Below, one piece after another: positions 1 through 5,365 of a stretch of 7,812 nt of DNA. The first letter of the stretch is position 1; the number at the start of each line of letters is the position of its first letter. The stretch comes from Bacteroidota bacterium. GTDB lineage: Bacteria; Bacteroidota; Bacteroidia; Bacteroidales; JAADJA01. The notes below the pieces were generated by a model. The model was not told the DNA's origin. It did not search any database and was given only the letters and a program-made list of their open reading frames with translations. A program made the position numbers and the translations under genes. The DNA is taken from the NCBI GenBank assembly GCA_024278155.1, contig JAJRTT010000285.1, positions 1 through 7,812 of the forward strand, given 5' to 3'.

Positions 1-528
1 AAAACCACTGCCGCCCCTTATTTGCGGTTCGCCGTCAAGGATGTTCAGGCCCGGTGTTTTGTCAAGGATTGTTTCGATATGTGTAATGTTTTGGCTTTCT
101 ATTTGTTCTACACTGATTACTTCCATCGAAACCGTCAGCTTCTCAATGCTTTGATTGAGCCGGCCCACTTTCACCTCAACTTCCGAAAGGTTGGAAGAGT
201 AAAACTTCATCCGAATGGTTTTTTCGATGGTCTTCCCTGCTTTGATTGTTTCCGAAAAAGTGATGGACTCCATTCCCGTATAGGAAACGACGAAGGTGTA
301 ATCGCCCGGAATTAGTTGTAGGCTGAAATTCCCGGTCTTATCTGTGGCAACACCGAGGCCGGGGTTTTTCAGGACTTTGATATTTGCCCCGATCAGCGTT
401 TCCCCGCTTTCATCAACAAGCACCTGGCCCCTTAGGGCTCCTTTTTCCTGGGCCATCATTTTATGTGATATCAGGAAGAAAAAACTTAGGAGGAAAAAGT
501 ATTTCAATGTTTTAATTAAAGAAAGCAT
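1..528 (-). CDS. TonB-dependent outer-membrane receptor, N-terminal part (cut by window edge)
   Basis: This is the first 176 codons of a TonB-dependent receptor; the rest lies beyond base 1. Translation from the ATG at 528 gives a hydrophobic signal peptide (about residues 1-26, cleavage likely after MMA before Gln27). A carboxypeptidase-regulatory-like beta domain follows at about residues 30-110, with the family pattern G-x-V...GETLIGANIKV...G...TD..GNFSL...GDYTF.VSY.GM. The start of the plug domain follows, with ISVEQIES, then TPGLNILDGEPQIRGGSGF at the window edge. The IRGGSGF ending resembles general TonB receptors of Bacteroidota rather than SusC proteins, though the specificity cannot be read from this part. 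It would sit in the outer membrane and import a ligand using TonB energy. The start lies 31 bases after the stop of the upstream T9SS-sorted protein gene, so the two are probably co-transcribed. No Shine-Dalgarno motif is evident, which is normal for this phylum. Confidence 0.9.
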   Translation of the reverse strand, partial: MLSLIKTLKYFFLLSFFFLISHKMMAQEKGALRGQVLVDESGETLIGANIKVLKNPGLGVATDKTGNFSLQLIPGDYTFVVSYTGMESITFSETIKAGKTIEKTIRMKFYSSNLSEVEVKVGRLNQSIEKLTVSMEVISVEQIESQNITHIETILDKTPGLNILDGEPQIRGGSGF

Positions 529-559
529 ATTGGATTTTGATTGAACAAGAGAACGGCCC

Positions 560-1501
560 TTATTTGAAATAAACCTTTTGCGCATAGTTTATTTCTTTCC
601 CATAAACCCTTACAAGGTATAATCCTTGTGAAATCCGGTTATCGTCGATATTTACCTTGTTCGAAGAAATTGAAGATGAAAAAACGACCGAAGCGTTCAG
701 GCTCATAACCTCAATTGTGGAACCCAAAAGATGGCTTTGCGGCAGCTTGTCCAGGTAAATGGAATTTCCCGAAACATAAACCAAACCCTGGTTGGCCGGC
801 AGATCATTGATCCCGGCGGGTTCATAAATCAATTCCAGGTCATCGTACCAGACTTTGCTCCCTTCGATGGCCTGCGTGCCGTTACCGGCCGTGATAACGA
901 TGAGCATATATTCGGGGCTGTCTTCGCTGAACCAGGTAAAAGGCGCTTTGAACTGTGTCCATGTGTCCACGTTCCCGGCAATGTTTATTTGTGCATAGGC
1001 CACCTTGTTGGCCTCGTTTTCGGGTTGTGGCGGCAAAGTGCCTGCACCGGTGTGGAGCAATATTTTTACCTGGGCCGTATCGTTTTCCTGTGGGGCATAT
1101 TTTGCCCAAACCGAAACACTGTCGGGGTGGCCCGTAAAAACCGTGTGCCACCTGTCATCAGTGGGATCGGTGAAAGCATATGCGTTGTCGGGGTTAAAAT
1201 CGGGGTGCATCCTCCCATTCGTTGCTGACCCTGTGGCCACAATGCTGAACGTGAAGACATTGAACAGCTCAATGGAATAATTCCCCGTATGCGGATCCTC
1301 GCCCTGGCCCCAAACCAAAGGTGCCGCATTATTGATAAAGTCGCCGCCATCACCGGTTTTTATGGAGCTCCAGTTAACGGGTTCGTCGATAACCGTCCCG
1401 GCATCTTCCCAATCCTCAAAACCGGGGTTCTGGATTTGTTGCCCAAACACACCAATTGTCATAATCACGGCCATAACATTAAAAAATAACGGTTTTCTCA
1501 T
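560..1501 (-). CDS. Secreted PCMD-like beta-sandwich protein with T9SS type A sorting domain
   Basis: This 313-residue protein has three visible parts. Residues 1-20 form a signal peptide (MRKP then a hydrophobic core ending VFG before QQ). Residues about 24-226 resemble the PCMD family (putative carbohydrate-metabolism domain, a beta-sandwich): the opening NPGFEDWED...PVNWSS, a central block around residues 119-150 (HTVFTGHPDSVSVWAKY then an Asp/Thr/Gln strand), and the closing GSKVWYDDLELIY at 214-226. Residues about 237-313 look like a type IX secretion C-terminal sorting domain (VYVSGNSIYL, ISQGLYLVRV, ending AQKVYFK). The inferred product passes through the Sec and T9SS pathways and is released or anchored at the cell surface. 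The ligand is unknown; a carbohydrate- or surface-binding role is inference from the fold family. It has its own candidate promoter 51 bases upstream and precedes a TonB receptor gene by 31 bases, which suggests an accessory surface partner. It appears intact, with GC content similar to the fucosidase genes. Confidence 0.88.
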   Translation of the reverse strand: MRKPLFFNVMAVIMTIGVFGQQIQNPGFEDWEDAGTVIDEPVNWSSIKTGDGGDFINNAAPLVWGQGEDPHTGNYSIELFNVFTFSIVATGSATNGRMHPDFNPDNAYAFTDPTDDRWHTVFTGHPDSVSVWAKYAPQENDTAQVKILLHTGAGTLPPQPENEANKVAYAQINIAGNVDTWTQFKAPFTWFSEDSPEYMLIVITAGNGTQAIEGSKVWYDDLELIYEPAGINDLPANQGLVYVSGNSIYLDKLPQSHLLGSTIEVMSLNASVVFSSSISSNKVNIDDNRISQGLYLVRVYGKEINYAQKVYFK

Positions 1502-1551
1502 CTGTTTAAGTTTTGTTAATTGATTAATTTAAGGGATTACAAAAGCTTATG

Positions 1552-1559
1552 CAAAAATA
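1552..1559 (-). promoter_or_regulatory. Candidate Bacteroidetes -7 promoter element for the T9SS-protein gene
   Basis: Read on the minus strand this is TATTTTTG, an exact match to the Bacteroidetes -7 consensus TAnnTTTG. It lies 51 bases upstream of the ATG at 1501. No TTTG or TTG is found at the usual 19-21 base spacing upstream, so only half of the promoter is recognisable. The surroundings are AT-rich, so a chance match is possible. Confidence 0.4.
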
Positions 1560-1717
1560 GCTTATTTTTTCAAGTAGGGGGTTGAATACCTATTGTGAAT
1601 TATTTCCCGTAATATGTGGTTTTCTGTGAGGAATGCACTGAAGCCTGACAGCCGCAGGCAGGGAAGCGGGACCGCAAAATCCGGTATTGACAACAGGAAT
1701 GGCATATGAGAGGCTCT

Positions 1718-1741
1718 CCCCGTCAGTTTTTACTGGCGGGG
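1718..1741 (-). terminator. GC-rich hairpin downstream of the PIN gene, possible transcript end
   Basis: A 9-base-pair inverted repeat lies here: CCCCGTCAG and CTGGCGGGG around a 6-base T/A-rich loop, perfect except for one position that gives a G-T/G-U type mismatch. It lies 25 bases downstream of the PIN gene stop and upstream of the T9SS-protein promoter, where a terminator would be expected. There is no run of U after the stem on the minus strand, so it is not a classic intrinsic terminator; it may only protect a 3' end. Confidence 0.3.
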
Positions 1742-1766
1742 CAGTCTGCTCGATTGTACACTGGGC

Positions 1767-2195
1767 TTATTCAGTCTCACAAATAAACTTAATATTCACC
1801 TCTTTAATAAATTCGAAATCATTTATCCACTTAACATTCATGTTTTGGCATACATCAGGGATTTTAATTTTCTGAGTATTTAGACTATTTGCTAGATATT
1901 GATGTGATTTGTCTTTCATATATAATTCTCTTAGACAAAGTTGCACCTTTTGGTCAATTGGTCGCACAATATAATTCTTATTCTTGAGCCATTCCTTCAG
2001 ATTGTCATCACCTTTGTCTATTTCCTTTTTAACCTCTTGGGTTATGAAAACTATACCTTCCTTTGCCAAATTGTCTATTACATCCCAATAAGATTCGCAA
2101 AATTCTGGAGAATAATACTTATTCCATGCCTCGATAAAAAAGTTGGTGTCAAGACAATATTTTTGACGGATATTATGCATATAAGTGCTTTTCAA
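1767..2195 (-). CDS. DUF4411 PIN-like toxin, apparently lacking part of its catalytic core
   Basis: This 142-residue protein resembles the DUF4411 family, PIN-like nucleases usually about 160 residues long that act as toxins next to an Xre/ImmA-type partner. The first acidic motif is clear: YCLDTNFFIEAWNKYY (Asp16), followed by the WDVIDNLAKEG stretch, the second acidic patch QEVKKEIDKGDD (Glu58 region) and the C-terminal KIKIPDVC...NDFEFIKE block. Family members that I recall carry a stretch of roughly 25-30 residues with an ADxxLxAxA motif and a VTHE strand just before KIPDVC. Here that stretch is absent: YLANS (to residue 104) runs straight into LNTQKIKIP. The reading frame is unbroken, which points to an in-frame deletion that would remove a metal-binding Asp. 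The likely start is ATG 2195 or ATG 2180 (residue 6); both overlap the end of the upstream Xre/ImmA gene, implying translational coupling. Nuclease activity is doubtful. Confidence 0.82.
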   Translation of the reverse strand: MKSTYMHNIRQKYCLDTNFFIEAWNKYYSPEFCESYWDVIDNLAKEGIVFITQEVKKEIDKGDDNLKEWLKNKNYIVRPIDQKVQLCLRELYMKDKSHQYLANSLNTQKIKIPDVCQNMNVKWINDFEFIKEVNIKFICETE

Positions 2196-3347
2196 GCTTT
2201 TTAAAATTACTCACTTCAATGTCCAATAACTTATTGGCTTCATATCCTGTTATTTTTCCACTTTTGTAGTATCCGTATATATATGCTGTAAAGGCTCGAC
2301 TATTTTTTCTGATTTTTAATACGTAGTAACTTGGGCCACCTTTTTGTTTGGGTTTATTTGCTTGGAGTTCCAAGTATTCATCATATTTGTCTTTAAATGC
2401 TTTTCTAAATTGATTAAATTGAATTTCCGATATGATATTTAAGTTTAACAATCGTACAGAAAGAGCAAAAGAACTTACTCTCAGTTCTTTAGCAATTCTT
2501 TCAACTATTTGAGGTGTGATAGTTTTATGGTTTCTTAAAATACTAGAAAATGAAGATTTTGGCATTAATATTTCTGCAGTTACTCTGTTACAAAGCACCT
2601 CAATTGGATCATATCTTCTCAGATCCTCTGAATTCCTGAAATCAATTAAATCAAATGAAGATACACCACTTGCATTAATCCACAGATGTGTTAATTCGTG
2701 AATTAAGGTGAAAAGTTGAGAGTTTTTCCCGTCAGCACTATTCACAAAAATAAATGGAGCATATTTGTCACTAACTGCAAACCCCTTAACTTCATTGATG
2801 TCAATTTTTAAATGGCTATGAATATTGCTGGACAATGACACGAAAATTCTTTTTTTTTCAATTTTATCAACCCAGTATTTTAGAATATCTCGATTTCTTT
2901 CAATTGATTCTACCCCTAGTGTTTTAATAATATCTAAAGCAATTACTTCTACACTAGTTTTAGAATTGAACTTCCCAATAAAACCAAGTTGGTTTTCTCC
3001 TTCCTCTTTAAGAGGAAATCACTAAACCAAGATTGTTTTGACTGAATATCTCTAATTAAAAATGTTAATGCAGTACTATATTCTTTCGATGCGATATTTC
3101 TTCTGAAATCTCTTAATGTCTGAAAATCTGATGGTGGTTCTGGAAGATAAAAAATTGCAATAGGTCTTCGGTATAATTTTGATAATTTTCCAAGTTGGTT
3201 TATTGAAGGGAAATCTTCACCAATCTCCCATAGCGCAATTTTTTCTTCCTTAACTTTTGTTTTCAAAGCAACCTGTTCAATGGACATTTTTGAAGTCTCT
3301 CTTGCCCATCGTAAAATATTTGGTGTTATGATTGCTTTTTCTCTCAT
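2173..3347 (-). pseudogene. HTH-Xre / ImmA-IrrE metallopeptidase gene, broken by a frameshift
   Basis: Two frames together make one Xre-ImmA/IrrE protein of about 391 residues, a normal length for the family. The first frame starts at ATG 3347 and encodes an Xre helix-turn-helix (residues about 8-62, ILRWARE...SIEQVALKTKV...LWEIGEDFPSINQL) followed by the typical PIAIFYLPEPP. It then runs into a wrong frame and stops at 2949. The second frame continues as LKEEGENQLGFIGKFNS and carries the zinc-peptidase motif HELTH (about residues 217-221 when rejoined) and the downstream PIEVLCN...AEILMP motif that supplies the third metal ligand. The frame change falls at about 3003-3015 and equals loss of one base on the coding strand, for example AAAA to AAA in TTA-AAA-GAG. 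Known members regulate or neutralise the toxin encoded next to them. Here only the N-terminal DNA-binding half (about 115 good residues) should be made, unless this is a sequencing error. The gene is AT-rich compared with the fucosidases. Confidence 0.9.
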
Positions 3348-3351
3348 TTTG

Positions 3352-3359
3352 CAAAGTTA
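3352..3359 (-). promoter_or_regulatory. Candidate -7 element at the start of the Xre-ImmA gene (leaderless)
   Basis: On the minus strand this reads TAACTTTG, an exact fit to TAnnTTTG. Only four bases (CAAA) separate it from the ATG at 3347. Transcription from a -7 element at this distance would begin at or very close to the A of the ATG, giving an essentially leaderless mRNA. No convincing -33 TTG lies 19-21 bases upstream. Confidence 0.4.
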
Positions 3360-3539
3360 CTTAATTTGTTTATTATTTGAATATTCGTTTTTGCAGCCTT
3401 GTGCCCAACTTATAAATATCTTCCACCTCAAAAAATAGCTAAGCGCCACCCAATGCCCCATGTTTTTACTTAGGGCAAAGTAATTTATAAATATATTGTG
3501 AGACAGCGGTTTTGGGTTCTTCATGTCATTAAGGGTTTT
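3360..3539. other. Non-coding stretch between the Xre-ImmA gene and the hsdR scar
   Basis: I recognise no real gene here. The stretch has an imperfect direct repeat of about 15 bases (AACTTATAAATATCT near 3407 and AATTTATAAATATAT near 3481), spaced about 74 bases apart with a more GC-rich block between them (GCGCCACCCAATGCCCC at 3443-3459). It carries no open frame resembling continued hsdR. A short minus-strand open frame of 55 codons from 3524 to 3357 has no recognisable family. Confidence 0.5.
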
Positions 3540-3599
3540 TTAAGATACCAAAAGTTCAACAAAAGCCTGTTCTAATTTTGCTTCTGTGAATTTACTCAT
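3540..3599 (-). pseudogene. Remnant of a type I restriction HsdR-like N-terminus
   Basis: The ATG at 3599 opens 19 codons, MSKFTEAKLEQAFVELLVS, then TAA. This peptide resembles the first residues of type I restriction endonuclease R subunits (MSKFTE..LEQA.IELL). The start overlaps the end of the preceding RhuM-tail frame in the sequence ATGAGTAA, the tight arrangement expected inside a restriction-modification operon. Nothing downstream resembles the rest of the roughly 1000-residue enzyme, so this is at most a 5' scar. The identification rests on 19 residues and is tentative. Confidence 0.5.
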
Positions 3600-3922
3600 T
3601 CTTCAATCTCTTTGTTTTATCCTCAATTTGTTTGATAAAATCTTTTTCAACCTGTGTAATCCTGTTTTACATTCTTAGACTGCGTTAAGCCTTTTACGGC
3701 ACCGTGTTGATTGGTTGTTCGGAAATCCCGAACAACCAGTTCCTCTTTCAGTTCCCCATCTTTGAATATATTCTTGATATGTTCGCTAACAGTTGCTTTA
3801 GACTTTTGAAAAAGCTCACCTATTTGAGCCTGATTTAACCATACAGTCTCATTTCCAAAATGGGTCTCTATTTTGACTTTACCGTCTTCGGTTTGATAGA
3901 TTATGAGTTGGTTGTTTTTCAT
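3592..3922 (-). pseudogene. RhuM-family gene with a large internal deletion
   Basis: From ATG 3922, 91 codons are open. Residues 1-86 match the N-terminal region of RhuM-family proteins: IIYQTEDGKVKIETHFGNETVWLNQ, then a helix-turn-helix-like segment (about 28-55, QAQIGELFQKSKATVSEHIKNIF), then DGELKEELVVRDFRTTNQHGA. Intact members are roughly 300 or more residues and continue with a YNLD-IISVGYRV block. Here the frame ends QDYTG-stop instead, at 3647-3649. In the neighbouring frame from about 3666 a further 20-odd codons (ITQVEKDFIKQIEDKTKRLK then NE-stop at 3592) read like the charged C-terminus of the same protein. That implies deletion of most of the gene with a frame change at the junction near 3660-3670. 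RhuM-like genes often lie inside type I restriction operons, which fits the overlapping hsdR-like scar downstream. The start is 43 bases after the GH29 stop. Assignment of the tail to RhuM is inference. Confidence 0.75.
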
Positions 3923-3965
3923 TTCAATATACGATTGTTAAAACAAGCATTTTTTGTACTGAACC

Positions 3966-5288
3966 CTATTTGAAAAGATCAATCTCCCCATCAGCAAGGC
4001 TCAAAGCAATTACCGTAATATATCCATCGAGGACATCATCGGGGACATCAATAAAAACCAGGCCGGGGGTTTTGCTCCACCACGCTTTCATTTTAATATC
4101 GTGGGCCAGCTTGATGCCGCTTCCAACCACATAGATGCTGTTTATTTTGTTCTTCAGCCCTTTGAGCATGATGGGGCCGTTGGGTTTTCCGGTCACGAAA
4201 AGGTAAAGGGTTTTCCCATCAGCCGAAAGTGTGGAAGGACCATCGAAGTATTCCCTTGGGATCCCTGCCTTTGTGCCAAAAATTGCCTGTTCGTGTTTTT
4301 TTGTCCATTTGCCCAATTCCTTTAGAATATGGGTCTGTTCTTCAGGGATTGTCCCATCGGGTTTTGGGCCGATGTCGAGCAAAAGGTTTCCGCCGAGGGA
4401 AATCACATCGGCAAAAATCCTGATTATCTGGTAAGGGGTTTTATAGTTTTTGTCGTTCCCCTGATAGCCCCAGGAATCGTTCATGGTCATGCACAGTTCC
4501 CAGTACTTCTTTTCCGGTTCGTAAATCGGCAAACCCTGTTCCGGGGTGGCATAATCGCCATATCCTTGTAAGCGGCTGTTGATTATCACATTGGGGTTTT
4601 TCTGAAGGAGCAGTTCACGGATTTGTTTTGCATGCCATTTTTTGGCACTTTGTTCCCAATCGCCATCAAACCAAATCAGGTCAGGCTTGTAATTGTCCAT
4701 CAGCTCTTCTATCTGGCCAAGGTTAAAACGGACAAATTTTTCCCATCGCAACGAATCGTTTTCGTAACGTTTTTCGGCCCGGGTGAAATTCGGGTAATCG
4801 GGAAATGACCAGTCCAGGAGACTGTAATACAGCCCAACTTTGATTTTTTCCTTTCTCAGGCTTTCCACAAAGGGTTCCAACAAATCACGGCCGGCAGGTG
4901 TTTTTTTCACCACGTTCAAATCGCTGAACCTACTGTCCCACAGAGCCACACCGTCATGATGCTTGGAGGTGATCACGGAATACCTGGCCCCACTTTCTTT
5001 TATGAGTTTTGCCCATTCTTCCGGTTTGTAATTTTTGGCCGTGAAGCCATCCAGTTGTTTCATGTAATCTTCATAGGAGATCAAAGCGTTAAAAAACGAC
5101 CAGGATTCATCAATGCCGTTTACGCCATAAATCCCCCAATGGATGAAAATCCCCAGCTTTGCTTCGCCAAACCACTCAAGCCGGGAGGAACCGGTATCGG
5201 TTTCAGGGTTTTGGGCATGGATGTTTTCAAGGTAGGTTAATTGAAAAAAAAATAGGACGGTAATCAGGGAAATAGTGATTTTCTTCAT
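3966..5288 (-). CDS. GH29 alpha-L-fucosidase, exported
   Basis: This 440-residue glycoside hydrolase family 29 enzyme would remove terminal alpha-L-fucose from glycans with retention of configuration. Residues 1-25 form a signal peptide with a likely cleavage at IHA before Gln26. It has no lipobox Cys, so a periplasmic location is most likely. The catalytic TIM-barrel domain starts at about residue 35 with LEWFGEAKLGIFIHWGIYGV. The conserved TSKHHDGVALWDS block follows, then LIWFDGDWE, whose Asp208 is the expected nucleophile. WELCMTMNDSWGY contains Glu264, a plausible acid/base residue. The barrel closes with NLLLDIGPKPDGTIP and a small C-terminal beta domain follows from about residue 350. 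Length is normal and I see no damage. It lies 77 bases after the GH95 gene in the same direction, so the two probably form an operon that releases fucose. The substrate (fucoidan, plant xyloglucan or host-type glycan) cannot be decided from sequence alone. Confidence 0.95.
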   Translation of the reverse strand: MKKITISLITVLFFFQLTYLENIHAQNPETDTGSSRLEWFGEAKLGIFIHWGIYGVNGIDESWSFFNALISYEDYMKQLDGFTAKNYKPEEWAKLIKESGARYSVITSKHHDGVALWDSRFSDLNVVKKTPAGRDLLEPFVESLRKEKIKVGLYYSLLDWSFPDYPNFTRAEKRYENDSLRWEKFVRFNLGQIEELMDNYKPDLIWFDGDWEQSAKKWHAKQIRELLLQKNPNVIINSRLQGYGDYATPEQGLPIYEPEKKYWELCMTMNDSWGYQGNDKNYKTPYQIIRIFADVISLGGNLLLDIGPKPDGTIPEEQTHILKELGKWTKKHEQAIFGTKAGIPREYFDGPSTLSADGKTLYLFVTGKPNGPIMLKGLKNKINSIYVVGSGIKLAHDIKMKAWWSKTPGLVFIDVPDDVLDGYITVIALSLADGEIDLFK

Positions 5289-5326
5289 TTTGTTATATTT
5301 TTTGTTTTCGTTATAGCATATACCAA

Positions 5327-5334
5327 CAAAATTA
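5327..5334 (-). promoter_or_regulatory. Weak candidate internal -7 element before the GH29 gene
   Basis: On the minus strand this reads TAATTTTG, matching TAnnTTTG, 38 bases before the ATG at 5288 in the GH95-GH29 gap. There is no TTG at the usual upstream spacing and the gap is AT-rich, so it may be chance. If real, the GH29 gene could be transcribed separately from GH95. Confidence 0.22.
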
Positions 5335-5365
5335 GCTGGATAAATTTTATCTGGCCTCCATTGCG

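Larger units (their letters stand above)
1502..1766. other. Intergenic region between the PIN gene and the T9SS-protein gene
   Basis: I see no gene in these 265 bases. They contain the candidate -7 element at 1552-1559, the hairpin at 1718-1741, and a smaller GC-rich inverted repeat at 1643-1659 (GCCTG, 7-base loop, CAGGC). The GC-rich block at about 1640-1685 contrasts with the AT-rich bases on either side. This is where the AT-rich defence island gives way to the more GC-rich outer-membrane operon, so it probably contains the island boundary. Confidence 0.6.
1767..3922. other. AT-rich decayed defence island
   Basis: This block groups the RhuM/hsdR scar, the frameshifted Xre-ImmA gene and the shortened PIN gene. 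One sampled line (2221-2280) has 19 G or C in 60 bases, against 33 in 60 in a sampled line of the GH95 gene (5641-5700). All recognisable genes are of defence or toxin-antitoxin type and all are damaged. No integrase, transposase or terminal repeats were found, so the mechanism of arrival is not visible. The boundaries are approximate: the right edge lies within 3923-3965, the left within 1640-1766. Confidence 0.6.

Noticed and set aside
731..1228. A 165-codon plus-strand open frame opposite the T9SS-protein gene.
   Set aside because: It is antisense to a gene with a signal peptide, domain and sorting tail, and its translation resembles no family; a shadow of the real gene.
2173..2841. A separate 222-residue metallopeptidase gene starting at GTG 2841.
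   Set aside because: Family-like coding continues upstream of 2841 in the same frame to about 3003, so the GTG is an internal codon of the broken gene, not a start.
2850..2858. Run of nine T (nine A on the coding strand) in the Xre-ImmA gene as a phase-variation switch.
   Set aside because: The first frame already stops at 2949, before this run is reached, so changing its length cannot repair the gene. The frame also passes through it correctly.
3003..3015. Programmed -1 ribosomal frameshift joining the two Xre-ImmA halves.
   Set aside because: The required shift is -1, but C-TTA-AAG is not a good X-XXY-YYZ slippery heptamer, and there is no upstream Shine-Dalgarno-like stimulator or obvious downstream structure. 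Mutation is simpler.
3403..3409. GCCCAAC (GTTGGGC on the minus strand) resembles an integron attC core site.
   Set aside because: I looked for the paired opposite core (RYYYAAC) within 150 bases in the required orientation and found none, nor a symmetric hairpin, so it does not make an attC site.
3357..3524. A 55-codon minus-strand open frame.
   Set aside because: It has no recognisable family and no start context, and it runs across the candidate Xre-ImmA promoter; most likely chance.
5339..5351. Short palindrome GATAAATTTTATC between the fucosidase genes as an operator or terminator.
   Set aside because: It is only 6 bp per arm, all A/T-rich, in an AT-rich gap; expected by chance.
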